64,000 nucleotides of DNA from Flavobacterium aeripolare (lineage in GTDB: Bacteria > Bacteroidota > Bacteroidia > Flavobacteriales > Flavobacteriaceae): contig NZ_JABSNL010000004.1 in the NCBI RefSeq assembly GCF_013294025.1, positions 62,001 through 126,000 on the forward strand, written 5' to 3'. A model generated the notes under the pieces. That model saw only the letters and a program-made list of their open reading frames with translations, was not told the DNA's origin and did no database searches. Every line of letters starts with the position of its first letter. Positions within the stretch are counted from its first letter, which is position 1. The translations under genes were made by a program, and so were the position numbers. Of the stretch, positions 44,224-54,397 are shown in pieces.

Positions 44224-45477
44224 ATGGAAAATTTAGCATTAATCGATTCATTCTCAGAGTTTAAAGATGATAAACTTATTGATCGTGTAACGCTTATGGC
44301 AATTTTGGAAGATGTATTTAGAAATGCATTGAAGAAAAAATACGGTTCAGATGATAATTTCGATATCATTATCAATCCTGATAAAGGTGATATGGAGATT
44401 TGGAGAAGAAGGGTCATTGTTGCTGACGAAGATTTAGATTTTGAAAACGAAGAGATTACTTTAACAGAAGCTAGAAAAATTGAAGCGGATTTTGAAATTG
44501 GAGAAGAAGTTTCTGAAGAGGTTAAACTAATTGATTTAGGGAGAAGAGCAATTTTAGCTTTACGCCAAAATTTGATTTCGAAAATCCATGAGCACGATAA
44601 TACAAATCTTTACAAGCAATTTAAAGATTTAATTGGTGATATTTATACTGCCGAAGTGCATCATGTAAGACCTAGAGTTGTTATTTTAGTTGATGACGAA
44701 GGGAATGAAATTGTTCTTCCAAAAGAAAAACAAATTCCATCTGACTTCTTCCGTAAAGGAGATAACGTAAGAGGAATTATAGAGAGTGTTGAATTAAAAG
44801 GAAACAAACCTCAAATTATTATGTCTAGAACTTCTGAGAAGTTTTTAGAGAAATTGTTTGAGCAAGAAATTCCTGAAGTTTTTGACGGTCTTATCATAGT
44901 TAAAAATGTAGTAAGAATTCCAGGTGAAAAAGCAAAAGTAGCTGTAGAAACTTACGACGATAGAATAGATCCTGTAGGTGCTTGTGTAGGTATGAAAGGA
45001 TCACGTATTCACGGTATTGTTCGTGAATTAGGGAATGAGAATATAGATGTTATTAATTATACTAGTAACGTACAATTGTTTATTACTAGAGCTTTAAGTC
45101 CTGCTAAAATCTCGTCGATAAAAATTGATGAGGAAACTAAAAGGGCAGACGTTTTCCTTAAATTGGAAGAAGTGTCTAAAGCAATTGGTAGAGGTGGTCA
45201 CAATATTAGACTAGCGGGTTTACTTACAGGTTATGAACTTGATGTAATACGTGAAGGAGATGTTGCTGGTGCTACTGCAGATGAAGACGATGTTGAGTTG
45301 ACAGAGTTTTCAGATGAGATTGAAGGATGGGTTATAGAAGAGTTTGCTAAAATTGGATTGGATACTGCGAAAAGTATTTTAAAACAAGAAGTAGATGATT
45401 TAGTAAGAAGAACTGACCTAGAAGAGGAAACTATTCTAGATGTAATGAGAATATTGAAGGAAGAATTTGATAGTTAA
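44224..45477 (+). CDS. nusA: Transcription termination/antitermination factor NusA
   Basis: NusA binds RNA polymerase and modulates pausing, termination and antitermination. The 417 residues comprise the N-terminal polymerase-binding domain (about 1-130), an S1 domain (about 135-200) and two KH domains (about 230-345, with VGACVGMKGSRIHGIVRELG and AIGRGGHNIRLAGLLTGYEL). There is no C-terminal acidic repeat as in E. coli. It follows rimP by 13 bases and precedes infB by 48. Confidence 0.97.
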   Translation: MENLALIDSFSEFKDDKLIDRVTLMAILEDVFRNALKKKYGSDDNFDIIINPDKGDMEIWRRRVIVADEDLDFENEEITLTEARKIEADFEIGEEVSEEVKLIDLGRRAILALRQNLISKIHEHDNTNLYKQFKDLIGDIYTAEVHHVRPRVVILVDDEGNEIVLPKEKQIPSDFFRKGDNVRGIIESVELKGNKPQIIMSRTSEKFLEKLFEQEIPEVFDGLIIVKNVVRIPGEKAKVAVETYDDRIDPVGACVGMKGSRIHGIVRELGNENIDVINYTSNVQLFITRALSPAKISSIKIDEETKRADVFLKLEEVSKAIGRGGHNIRLAGLLTGYELDVIREGDVAGATADEDDVELTEFSDEIEGWVIEEFAKIGLDTAKSILKQEVDDLVRRTDLEEETILDVMRILKEEFDS

Positions 45478-45525
45478 TCTATGCTTCTAACAACACAACG
45501 AAAAAGGTAATAATAAAAAGGTTTT

Positions 45526-48474
45526 ATGTCTGAAGAGAGAATTATTAGAATAAACAAAGTTTTAAGGGAATTGAATATTTCTTTGGAAAGAGCTGTGGAT
45601 TATCTAAAAGATAAGGGGATTGCTATTGAAGCAAATCCAAACACAAAAATTTCTGATGATGTATACAATGTTCTGTGCGGTCAATTTGCAGGTGACAGAG
45701 GGAAAAAAGAAGCTTCTAAGGAAGTAGGTGAAGAAAAGAGAAAGGAAAAAGAAGCTTTGCGTGTTGAACGTGAAAAAGAAATAGAGGATAAGCGCAAGCA
45801 TGATGAGGAGATATTGAAGCAACAACAAGAAGTTATCAAAGCGAGAGCTACAGTAACTGGTCCTGTTCAAGTTGGTAAGATTGACTTGAATCCTAAAAAA
45901 GCTAGTCCAGCTAAAGCAACTGCTGAAAAAACTACCGAAGCGCCTAAACCAGCTGCTCCCGCTGAAACTATTGCTCCTACGACGCCAGCTCAGGAAAAAC
46001 TTGTTTCTGATAAAAAAGAAATAAAGCCTGCTGTTGATGTTAAAGAAGCAAAAAAGGAAGACAAGCCGGAAGTTGCTAAAGCAGCTCCAGTAAAAGATGC
46101 GGTTAAAAGTACAGCTACTGAACCAGTGGTTAAAGCTAAAAGTGAAGCTGCTCCTAAAGCAGAAGCGCCAACTGCTGTAACTAATGATAATACAGATGCC
46201 GCTGCTAAAACAGAAGGAGCACCTGCTGAAGAAGCTATTGCGACACAGTATCAAAAATTATCAGGAACTAAACTTACGGGTCAAACAATTGATTTGTCTC
46301 AGTTTAACAAACCTAAGAAAAAGAAAGAAGAGCCTAAAATTACTCCTAATAAGCCTGGTGCTGCTGGAGCAAATAGCGCTAATAAAAATAAGAGAAAAAG
46401 GATTGCTCCTAAACCGGGTACACCAAGACCTCCAGGAGTTCCTGGAGCGCCAAATCCTAATAAAATCACTCCTAACACTGGTGGTGGTGGTTACAATGCT
46501 AACAGGAGTTCAAGACCTGGTTTCGTTAAAGGAAACAGACCTGCTATTGTTGCAAAAGTAGAGCCTACAGAAGAAGAAGTTAAAAATCAAATTCGTGAAA
46601 CTTTAGAAAAACTACAAGGTAAAAAAGGTGGTAAATCTAAAGCTGCGAAATACAGAAGAGACAAGAGGGATACGCACCGTCAAAAATCTGATGATGAGCA
46701 AAGAGCCATTGATGAAGGAAGTAAAACTATTAAAGTTACTGAGTTTGTTACTGTAGGTGAAATTGCAATCATGATGGATGTGCCAATTACTAAAGTTATT
46801 GGAACCTGTATGTCATTAGGTATCATGGTTACCATGAACCAACGTCTAGATGCTGAAACATTAACCATCGTTGCTGATGAATTTGGTTATGAAGTGGAAT
46901 TCATTACTGTAGATATTGAAGAAGCAATAGAGGTTGTAGAAGATAAAGAAGAAGATTTAGTTTTTAGAGCGCCAATTGTAACAGTAATGGGTCACGTCGA
47001 TCACGGTAAAACTTCGTTACTAGATTACATTCGTAAAGAAAACGTTATTGCAGGTGAGTCTGGAGGAATTACACAACACATTGGTGCCTACGGAGTAACA
47101 TTAGATAATGGTCAAAAAATTGCATTCCTTGATACACCTGGCCACGAGGCGTTTACTGCCATGCGTGCCCGTGGAGCTCAAGTTACCGATATTGCTATTA
47201 TTGTGATTGCTGCTGATGATGATATCATGCCGCAAACAAAAGAGGCAATCAGCCATGCTCAAGCAGCTGGTGTGCCAATTATCTTTGCGATTAATAAGGT
47301 TGATAAACCAAATGCAAATCCAGAGAAAATTAAGGAGAAGTTAGCAAGTATGAACTTACTTGTAGAAGACTGGGGTGGAAAATTCCAATCTCATGATATC
47401 TCTGCTAAAATTGGTACTGGAGTAAAAGAATTATTAGAAAAAGTATTACTTGAAGCTGAAGTTTTAGATTTGAAATCTAATCCAGATAAAGCGGCTCAAG
47501 GAACTGTAGTTGAAGCTTTCCTTGATAAAGGTAAGGGGTATGTATCTACAATCTTAGTACAACATGGTACTTTGAAAATTGGAGATTATATGCTAGCTGG
47601 TAAACATCACGGTAAAATTAAAGCGATGCATGATGAAAGAGGGAATTCTGTTGAACAAGCGGGTCCATCTACACCAGTATCTGTTTTAGGACTTGATGGT
47701 GCTGCCACTGCGGGTGATAAGTTTAATATTTTTGAAGACGAAAAAGAAGCAAAACAAATTGCAGCTAAACGTTCTCAATTAATGCGTGAACAATCAGTAC
47801 GTACACAACGTCACATTACACTTGATGAAATTGGACGTCGTATTGCATTAGGTCAGTTTAAAGAATTGAATGTAATCCTTAAAGGAGATGTTGATGGTTC
47901 GGTTGAAGCATTATCTGATTCGTTCTCTAAATTGTCTACTGAAGAAATCCAAATAAATATTATCCATAAAGGTGTTGGAGCAATTACTGAGACTGATGTT
48001 ATGTTAGCTTCTGCTTCTGATGCAATTATCATAGGATTTAACGTTCGTCCTGCAGGAAATGCTAGGCAGTTAGCTGATAAAGAAGAAATCGACATTCGTT
48101 ACTACTCTATTATTTATGCAGCGATTGATGACTTAAAAGATGCGATGGAAGGAATGTTAGCTCCTGAAATGAAAGAAGAAATTCTTGGAACAGCTGAAAT
48201 TAGAGAGATCTTCAAAATCTCTAAAGTTGGATCAATTGCAGGTTGTATGGTTATGGATGGTAAAATTACTCGTAACGCTAAAATCAGAGTTATTAGAGAC
48301 GGTGTTGTAGTTCACGGTGGTGAATTAGTAGCGTTAAAACGTTTCAAAGACGATGTGAAAGAAGTTGCAAAAGGGTACGATTGTGGTATTCAAATTAAAG
48401 GGTTTAACGACATCGAAGAAAGAGATGTTATTGAGTCATACCATGAGGTTGCTATTAAGAAGAAATTGAAATAA
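45526..48474 (+). CDS. infB: Translation initiation factor IF-2
   Basis: A 982-residue GTPase that brings initiator tRNA to the ribosome. A short N-terminal helical domain is followed by a long Lys/Ala/Pro-rich linker (about 60-385), then IF2N (about 405-455), the G domain with GHVDHGKTS (about 488), DTPGHEAF and NKVDKP, and the beta-barrel and C-terminal fMet-tRNA domains. The long low-complexity linker makes it larger than many IF-2 proteins but is usual for the phylum. It is the last gene of the operon. Confidence 0.98.
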   Translation: MSEERIIRINKVLRELNISLERAVDYLKDKGIAIEANPNTKISDDVYNVLCGQFAGDRGKKEASKEVGEEKRKEKEALRVEREKEIEDKRKHDEEILKQQQEVIKARATVTGPVQVGKIDLNPKKASPAKATAEKTTEAPKPAAPAETIAPTTPAQEKLVSDKKEIKPAVDVKEAKKEDKPEVAKAAPVKDAVKSTATEPVVKAKSEAAPKAEAPTAVTNDNTDAAAKTEGAPAEEAIATQYQKLSGTKLTGQTIDLSQFNKPKKKKEEPKITPNKPGAAGANSANKNKRKRIAPKPGTPRPPGVPGAPNPNKITPNTGGGGYNANRSSRPGFVKGNRPAIVAKVEPTEEEVKNQIRETLEKLQGKKGGKSKAAKYRRDKRDTHRQKSDDEQRAIDEGSKTIKVTEFVTVGEIAIMMDVPITKVIGTCMSLGIMVTMNQRLDAETLTIVADEFGYEVEFITVDIEEAIEVVEDKEEDLVFRAPIVTVMGHVDHGKTSLLDYIRKENVIAGESGGITQHIGAYGVTLDNGQKIAFLDTPGHEAFTAMRARGAQVTDIAIIVIAADDDIMPQTKEAISHAQAAGVPIIFAINKVDKPNANPEKIKEKLASMNLLVEDWGGKFQSHDISAKIGTGVKELLEKVLLEAEVLDLKSNPDKAAQGTVVEAFLDKGKGYVSTILVQHGTLKIGDYMLAGKHHGKIKAMHDERGNSVEQAGPSTPVSVLGLDGAATAGDKFNIFEDEKEAKQIAAKRSQLMREQSVRTQRHITLDEIGRRIALGQFKELNVILKGDVDGSVEALSDSFSKLSTEEIQINIIHKGVGAITETDVMLASASDAIIIGFNVRPAGNARQLADKEEIDIRYYSIIYAAIDDLKDAMEGMLAPEMKEEILGTAEIREIFKISKVGSIAGCMVMDGKITRNAKIRVIRDGVVVHGGELVALKRFKDDVKEVAKGYDCGIQIKGFNDIEERDVIESYHEVAIKKKLK

Positions 48475-48493
48475 AATTCAGTATAATTATATT

Positions 48494-48521
48494 AAAAAAT
48501 CCCGATTCGTCGGGATTTTTT
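48494..48521 (+). terminator. Rho-independent terminator after infB
   Basis: AAAAAATCCCGA pairs with TCGGGATTTTTT around a short TTCG-type loop, with the T-run built in. Confidence 0.92.
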
Positions 48522-49290
48522 GTGTTTTATACTATTTGGAAAAAGATCAAATTCGCAAGCATTGTATTGTGTTTTGAATTTTATTAAACTCTAATTGGCA
48601 TCTTATTAAATTGTACGTTGTAAGTTATGCTACAACGGAGTTTTAATGCAAGTAGTAATTGATCCTGACTGTTAATCTTTATTTTTTATAGCATTGGTTG
48701 ATTCGATTCTTTTAATTGCTTAAAAGAGCAGTTTTTGTGTTGTGCTTTAGGATTTACTGTTTGGTAATAAGTGTGGAGTTCATTTAGTTTCTTTATTTTA
48801 TTCTGTAGAGCAGCTGATGTTTTTAAGAAAGATTGGAATTATGTGAATAGCAGATACTGATTGATGCTTCCAATTCAGAGTTATTAACACATTCTTCAGG
48901 TTATAACTTTCTTAAATTCTAATCTCTAAATGCTAACCTAGTGTAGTCTGCCAAATTGTAGAAAAAATATATTATTAGTTTTGTTCTGCTGAGATTATCT
49001 GGTTTATATTTTATTTATAATTGTTATTGCTTCATTCGGTTAAATTTTGAACCTATATTTCATTTGAAATTAAGCACTGTTCTATAAATTTATAATATTA
49101 AGTTCGGTTTTGTATAGTATTGAAGTGTTATCCAGGAAAATGTTTGATCTTATTGCTACTGTTTGATTTTTTGTCATGCAGCAGGGCTTAAGTTAGAAAT
49201 AGTGATTTGAACCATATACGCAGATGTAGGAGTTGCGTGAATTTATAGTGGGTAGTTAGAGCTAATTTCACAATGACGGTTTAAGGCAAA
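48522..49290 (+). other. Long gene-free stretch (~770 bp)
   Basis: AT-rich DNA with stops in all frames and no recognisable coding, repeat or mobile sequence. A TTG-17 bases-TAGTTTTG pair at 48956-48983 resembles a promoter on the plus strand, so a non-coding RNA is possible but not demonstrated. It may also be a decayed gene. Confidence 0.4.
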
Positions 49291-49323
49291 CAAAAGAGCC
49301 ACTTCTAAATTGAAGTGGCTCTT
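49291..49323 (-). terminator. Terminator after the SPOR gene
   Basis: AAGAGCCACTTC pairs with GAAGTGGCTCTT around a 6-base loop. On the minus strand it continues TTGTTTG, a modest T-run. Confidence 0.75.
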
Positions 49324-49343
49324 AATAAATCTTAACGACGAGA

Positions 49344-49733
49344 TTATTTTTGTGGCTTGATCAAAAAAGCATTTGAATACTCTTTTTTTATTTGAACTAA
49401 ATTTCGCTCTGCTTCAATCCTAGTTCTAAAATTTCCAATCCACACTTTATAGTTGGGAGTGTTGAAAACAATAGTTCCATCTAGTTCGCTAAATTTTTGC
49501 TTGCAGCTGTAAAGTTCGCTTTTTGCTTTGTCGCTGTCTCCGCTAAATATTTGGATTTTATACCTATCGTTGATTGTCGCTGCGCTGCTAATTTTTCTTC
49601 TTTCACTAAGTAATTGTTGAAACTTGGCGTCTTGTTTTACGTTAAGATTTTGGTCTTGAGCCATTAATGAATTTACCGATAAGCAAATTAGAAATGTTAA
49701 AAATAAGCCTAGTTTTATTGATGTGTTTCTCAT
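49344..49733 (-). CDS. SPOR domain exported protein
   Basis: A 129-residue exported protein. Signal peptide about 1-26 (ending LMAQ), a short helical linker, then one SPOR domain (about 55-129, YKIQIFSGDSDKAKSELYSC and KVWIGNFRTRIEAERNLVQI). SPOR domains bind denuded septal peptidoglycan, so it may act in cell division or cell-wall remodelling. I chose the ATG at 49733 as it starts the signal peptide. It stands alone, divergent from the respiratory operon. Confidence 0.9.
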   Translation of the reverse strand: MRNTSIKLGLFLTFLICLSVNSLMAQDQNLNVKQDAKFQQLLSERRKISSAATINDRYKIQIFSGDSDKAKSELYSCKQKFSELDGTIVFNTPNYKVWIGNFRTRIEAERNLVQIKKEYSNAFLIKPQK

Positions 49734-49834
49734 AAAGTGATGGTTTTTAAGCAAAAGTACTATTTAATCGAAGAATGCGAAAGCCAATTATTATTTAGAA
49801 TTAATATAAATTGAATTTAAGACTATTTTAAGGT

Positions 49835-49864
49835 TTTGAGAATAGTTCATAAGTCGTATTTTTG
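49835..49864 (+). promoter_or_regulatory. Promoter of the ACIII/oxidase operon
   Basis: TTG at 49836-49838 and TATTTTTG at 49857-49864 are 18 bases apart, a good match to the Bacteroidota promoter. The leader would be about 80 bases. Confidence 0.65.
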
Positions 49865-49950
49865 TCGAAGTTTAAAATAAAGGAACGTTCTGTTTGCGAA
49901 TTTTTAAATAGAAAACTGTTTCAATTTTTAGTAGATAATCATTATATTTT

Positions 49951-51273
49951 ATGAAAAAGGTGGGTAACCATAATTCGATCTCAAGGAAACTACTGTTAGG
50001 CGTTACTTTAATGCTTGCAATTTCCTTTACTTCATTTGCACAAGATGCTGCTCCTGCGGCTGCAACTGAGGCTCCTGCGGCTGCACAAGGCGCTGATCCT
50101 GTAAAAGGAAAGGAGCTTTTTAATTCAAACTGTGCTGCGTGTCATAAGTTAGATTCTAAATCAACTGGGCCGGCTCTTAGGGGTGTGGCTGGGAAACACG
50201 ATAAAGCATGGCTTTATAAGTGGATTCATAACAGTTCTGAATTGATAAAGTCAGGTGATGCTGCTGCTGTTAAGGTTTATGAAGAAAACAATAAGTCTGT
50301 AATGACTGCTTTTCCTCAACTGTCAGAAGGAGATATTGATAATATCATTGCGTATACTTCTGAAGAGAAAGCTGCGGCTCCTGCTGCTGTTCCTGGACAA
50401 GCCGCTACTGCTGGTGCCGGTACTGATAGTGGGGTGTCAAATAATATTATTTTAGGTGCTTTAGCGCTTGTAATGTTGATGTTGGTTGTGATGTTGTTCT
50501 TGGTGAACAATGTCTTGACTAAAGTTGCTAAGGCAAACGGTATTCAAGTCGCTCCAAGTACTCCAACTACTCCAATATGGAAAGCTTTTGCTAAAAATCA
50601 ATTTTTAGTATTGGTTACGGCTATCTTCTTGTTGTTAGCTAGTGCTTACTTTGTTTATGGTTTCTTAATGCAAGTAGGTGTAGATCAAAACTATGAGCCA
50701 ATTCAACCTATTCATTACTCTCATAAGATTCACGCTGGTGATAATGAGATTAACTGTAAATACTGTCACTCTGCTGCTAGGGTAAGTAAAAATGCGGGTA
50801 TACCTTCTTTAAATGTTTGTATGAACTGTCATAAAAATATTGCCGAGGTTGCTGAAACTACTGCTACTCCTGAGTACAGCAAAGCATTTTACGATGAGCA
50901 AATTCAAAAGTTGTATACTGCAGTAGGTTGGGATAAAGCTACGCAATCTTATACTGGAAAAACACAGCCTGTTAAATGGGTGCGTATTCATAACTTACCT
51001 GATTTTGTTTATTTCAATCACTCGCAACACGTTACTGTCGCTGGAATTGAATGTCAAACTTGTCACGGTCCAGTTGAAACTTATGAAATTCAAAAACAGT
51101 TTGCTCCATTAACAATGGGATGGTGTATTAATTGCCATAGAAAAACTGAGGTAAAAATGGAAGGAAACGACTATTATACTAAAATTCATGAAGAGCTTTC
51201 TAAGAAATACGGTGTAGACAAATTGACTGCAGCGCAAATGGGAGGTTTAGAATGTGGTAAATGCCACTATTAA
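49951..51273 (+). CDS. actA: Alternative Complex III multiheme cytochrome c, ActA
   Basis: A 440-residue subunit of the quinol:cytochrome c/oxygen electron-transfer complex ACIII. Signal peptide to about residue 31 (SFAQ), Ala/Pro linker, a mono-heme cytochrome domain (CAACHK), a hydrophobic segment (about 168-190), another at about 215-240, then a penta-heme domain with CKYCH, CMNCH, CQTCH, CINCH and CGKCH. Six CxxCH motifs in all. The fused N-terminal mono-heme domain could pass electrons to the oxidase. First gene of an eight-gene operon. Confidence 0.93.
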   Translation: MKKVGNHNSISRKLLLGVTLMLAISFTSFAQDAAPAAATEAPAAAQGADPVKGKELFNSNCAACHKLDSKSTGPALRGVAGKHDKAWLYKWIHNSSELIKSGDAAAVKVYEENNKSVMTAFPQLSEGDIDNIIAYTSEEKAAAPAAVPGQAATAGAGTDSGVSNNIILGALALVMLMLVVMLFLVNNVLTKVAKANGIQVAPSTPTTPIWKAFAKNQFLVLVTAIFLLLASAYFVYGFLMQVGVDQNYEPIQPIHYSHKIHAGDNEINCKYCHSAARVSKNAGIPSLNVCMNCHKNIAEVAETTATPEYSKAFYDEQIQKLYTAVGWDKATQSYTGKTQPVKWVRIHNLPDFVYFNHSQHVTVAGIECQTCHGPVETYEIQKQFAPLTMGWCINCHRKTEVKMEGNDYYTKIHEELSKKYGVDKLTAAQMGGLECGKCHY

Positions 51274-51305
51274 TCAAATTATTAAGATTTTAATATTTAT
51301 ATACA

Positions 51306-54300
51306 ATGTCATCAAACAAAAAATACTGGAAAAGTGTTGAGGAACTAGAAAATGGTTCTATTGTTGAGGCGCTTAGAAATAACGAATTTGTTGAAGCAAT
51401 TCCTACTGATGAATTTTTAGGAAACGATGATGCGATGTCATCTTCTTCAACTTCACGTCGTGATTTTTTAAAGTACGTAGGGTTTAGTACTGCGGCAGCT
51501 ACCTTGGCAGCATGCGAAGGTCCTGTTAACAAGTCGATACCTTATGTATTACAACCAGAACAAATCATTCCCGGAGTAGCTGATTATTATGCTACTTCTG
51601 TATTTGATGGTTTTGATTTTGCAAATCTTCTTGTTAAAACACGCGAAGGGCGCCCTATTAAAATAGATAATAATACTATTGCAGGAGCTAAATTTGCAGC
51701 TAACGCTAGAATTCATGCGTCTATATTATCACTATATGATAATATGCGTTTGAAGCAGCCAAAGATTGATGGAAAAGATAGTTCATGGTCAGCAGTTGAT
51801 GCTAAGATCAAAACTAGTCTAGCGGAAGCGAAGTCAACTGGAGGTCAAGTAGTATTGTTAACAAATACTTTAGCTAGTCCGTCTACTGAAAAATTAATTA
51901 GTGAGTTTATTGCTCTTAATCCATCTGCTAAGCATGTGGTTTATGATGCTGTGTCTTCTTCAGAAGCTTTAGATGCTTTTGAAACTGTATACGGTGAGCG
52001 AGCTCTAGTTGATTATGATTTTTCAAAAGCTTCATTAATTGTATCTGTTGGTGCTGATTTCTTAGGAGACTGGCAAGGTGGTGGATATGATTCAGGATAT
52101 GCTAAAGGTAGAATTCCGCAAAACGGAAAAATGTCTCGCCACTTTCAATTAGAGGCAAATATGACATTGTCTGGAGCTGCTGCTGATAAAAGATTAGCTA
52201 TGACTGTAGCGAATCAAAAGCAAGCTTTAGTTCAAATATATAACATCGTTACCGGGGCTACTGTTCCTGTAAGTTTGGATGCTAAATTTAAAACAGATGT
52301 TACTAAGGCAGGTCAACAATTGAAGGCTGCTGGTGCTAATGGGGTTTTAGTTTCAGGTATTCAAGATAAAAATGCTCAGTTATTAGTTCTAGCAATTAAT
52401 CAGGCTTTATCAAGTGCTGCTTATAGTACTGCTGGAGTTAGGCAAATTAGAAAAGGATCTAACGAAAAAGTTGCTCAGCTTTTACAAGATATGAAAGCAG
52501 GAAACGTTCACACTCTTTTAATGAGTGGCGTGAATCCTGTATATACTTTAGCAGATTCTGCTTTGTTTGTTGATGGGCTTAAAAAAGTTAAAACTTCTGT
52601 AGCTTTCGCTACAAAAGAAGATGAAACTGCTTCATTGACTACTGTTGCTGCGGCTGTTCCTCATTATTTAGAGTCTTGGGGAGATTTGAGTCTTACTAAA
52701 GGTTCTTACAGTTTAACACAACCAACTATTCGTCCGTTATTTGATACAAAACAATTTCAAGAAGTTTTGATGTCTTTAAATGGTGCTGCTGGTTCTTATT
52801 ATGATTATTTAAAAGGAGCTTCTGCTTCAATGATGGTTGGTACAACTTGGAATAAAGTTTTACATGATGGTATCGTTGTTACGGAGACAGCTGGTTTATC
52901 TGGTGGAAGTGCAGACTTCTCTGGAGCTGCTGTTGCTTTAGCTCAGGCTAAACCTGCTAAAGGTCTTGAATTAGTATTGTATACTAAGACAGGTTTAGGT
53001 GATGGTCAACAAGCTAATAACCCTTGGTTGCAAGAGTTTCCTGATCCTATCACTAGAGTGTCATGGGATAACTATGTAACTGTTTCTAATGCTGATGCAA
53101 AAGACTTAGGGTTAAGTAATGAAATCGTTGCTAATGGTGGTTTAAACGGAAGTTATGCCAACTTAACGACTGTTGGAGGTCTTAAATTAGAAAATGTTCC
53201 TGTAATTGTTCAACCAGGTCAGGCTGTTGGTACAATTGGTTTATCTTTAGGTTATGGTCGTAAAGCGGCTATGAAAGAAGAAATGATGGTAGGTGTAAAT
53301 GCTTACAGTCTATATAAAGGATTCAATGAATTGCAAGCTGTTACTTTAGAAAAAGCATCTGGTGAGCATGAATTTGCATCTGTTCAAGGACAGAAAACTT
53401 TAATGGGTAGAGGAGATATTATCAAAGAAACTACTTTGGAAATCTTCAATACTAAGGATGCTAAAGTATGGAATGAAGTTCCTATGGTGTCTTTAAACCA
53501 TGAAGAGGTTGCTGGTACTACTGTTGATTTATGGGATTCTTTTGATCGTTCAGTAGGACATCACTTTAATCTATCAATTGACTTGAATGCTTGTACTGGA
53601 TGTGGGGCTTGTGTAATTGCTTGTCATGCTGAAAATAACGTTCCTGTTGTTGGTAAATCAGAGGTAAGAAGAAGTCGTGATATGCACTGGTTGCGTATTG
53701 ATAGATATTATTCTTCTGAAAGTACTTTTGCTGAAGACAACGAAAGAAAAGACAATATTGCTGGATTATCTAGTTCTTTGTCTACATTTAATGAAATGGA
53801 AAAAGCAGGAGATAATCCTCAAGTTTCTTTCCAACCTGTAATGTGTCAACATTGTAATCATGCTCCATGTGAGACTGTTTGTCCTGTTGCTGCTACATCT
53901 CATAGCCGTCAAGGTCAAAACCATATGGCATATAATAGATGTGTAGGTACTCGTTACTGTGCAAATAACTGTCCTTATAAAGTACGTCGATTCAACTGGT
54001 TCTTATATAACAAGAATAGCGAGTTTGATTATCATATGAATGATGATTTAGGTCGTATGGTATTGAATCCTGATGTGAATGTTCGTTCTCGTGGAGTAAT
54101 GGAGAAATGTTCTATGTGTATTCAAATGACACAAGCAACAATTCTAAATGCAAAAAGAGAAGGTAGATCTATCGTTGATGGAGAATTTCAAACTGCATGT
54201 TCGAATGCTTGTTCTACTGGAGCAATGGTATTTGGAGATGTTAATGATAGCCAAAGTAAAGTTACAAAATTAGCTGCTGATGATAGAATGTATCATTTGT

Positions 54301-54359
54301 TAGAGCATGTTGGAACAAAGCCTAATGTGATTTATCATGTTAAAGTTAGAAATACCTAG
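51306..54359 (+). CDS. actB: Alternative Complex III iron-sulfur/molybdopterin-like subunit, ActB
   Basis: A 1017-residue periplasmic subunit. A twin-arginine-type motif SRRDFLKYVGFSTAAATLAA with a following cysteine (AACEG) is internal at about residue 50, the known TAT-variant of this family. The middle is a molybdopterin-oxidoreductase-like domain that in ACIII lacks the cofactor. The C-terminal 260 residues bind Fe-S clusters (CTGCGACVIACH, CQHCNHAPCETVCP, CVGTRYCANNCP, CSMCIQ). It follows actA by 32 bases. Confidence 0.95.
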   Translation: MSSNKKYWKSVEELENGSIVEALRNNEFVEAIPTDEFLGNDDAMSSSSTSRRDFLKYVGFSTAAATLAACEGPVNKSIPYVLQPEQIIPGVADYYATSVFDGFDFANLLVKTREGRPIKIDNNTIAGAKFAANARIHASILSLYDNMRLKQPKIDGKDSSWSAVDAKIKTSLAEAKSTGGQVVLLTNTLASPSTEKLISEFIALNPSAKHVVYDAVSSSEALDAFETVYGERALVDYDFSKASLIVSVGADFLGDWQGGGYDSGYAKGRIPQNGKMSRHFQLEANMTLSGAAADKRLAMTVANQKQALVQIYNIVTGATVPVSLDAKFKTDVTKAGQQLKAAGANGVLVSGIQDKNAQLLVLAINQALSSAAYSTAGVRQIRKGSNEKVAQLLQDMKAGNVHTLLMSGVNPVYTLADSALFVDGLKKVKTSVAFATKEDETASLTTVAAAVPHYLESWGDLSLTKGSYSLTQPTIRPLFDTKQFQEVLMSLNGAAGSYYDYLKGASASMMVGTTWNKVLHDGIVVTETAGLSGGSADFSGAAVALAQAKPAKGLELVLYTKTGLGDGQQANNPWLQEFPDPITRVSWDNYVTVSNADAKDLGLSNEIVANGGLNGSYANLTTVGGLKLENVPVIVQPGQAVGTIGLSLGYGRKAAMKEEMMVGVNAYSLYKGFNELQAVTLEKASGEHEFASVQGQKTLMGRGDIIKETTLEIFNTKDAKVWNEVPMVSLNHEEVAGTTVDLWDSFDRSVGHHFNLSIDLNACTGCGACVIACHAENNVPVVGKSEVRRSRDMHWLRIDRYYSSESTFAEDNERKDNIAGLSSSLSTFNEMEKAGDNPQVSFQPVMCQHCNHAPCETVCPVAATSHSRQGQNHMAYNRCVGTRYCANNCPYKVRRFNWFLYNKNSEFDYHMNDDLGRMVLNPDVNVRSRGVMEKCSMCIQMTQATILNAKREGRSIVDGEFQTACSNACSTGAMVFGDVNDSQSKVTKLAADDRMYHLLEHVGTKPNVIYHVKVRNT

Positions 54360-54397
54360 TAAAAAAAAATATTAATTAAGAAACAAGATAAAGGATT

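Noticed and set aside
45604..46561. Long open frames in other frames and antisense within infB
   Set aside because: They mirror the Lys/Ala/Pro-rich linker of IF-2. The translations are Ser/Phe-rich or Leu/Lys-rich low complexity.
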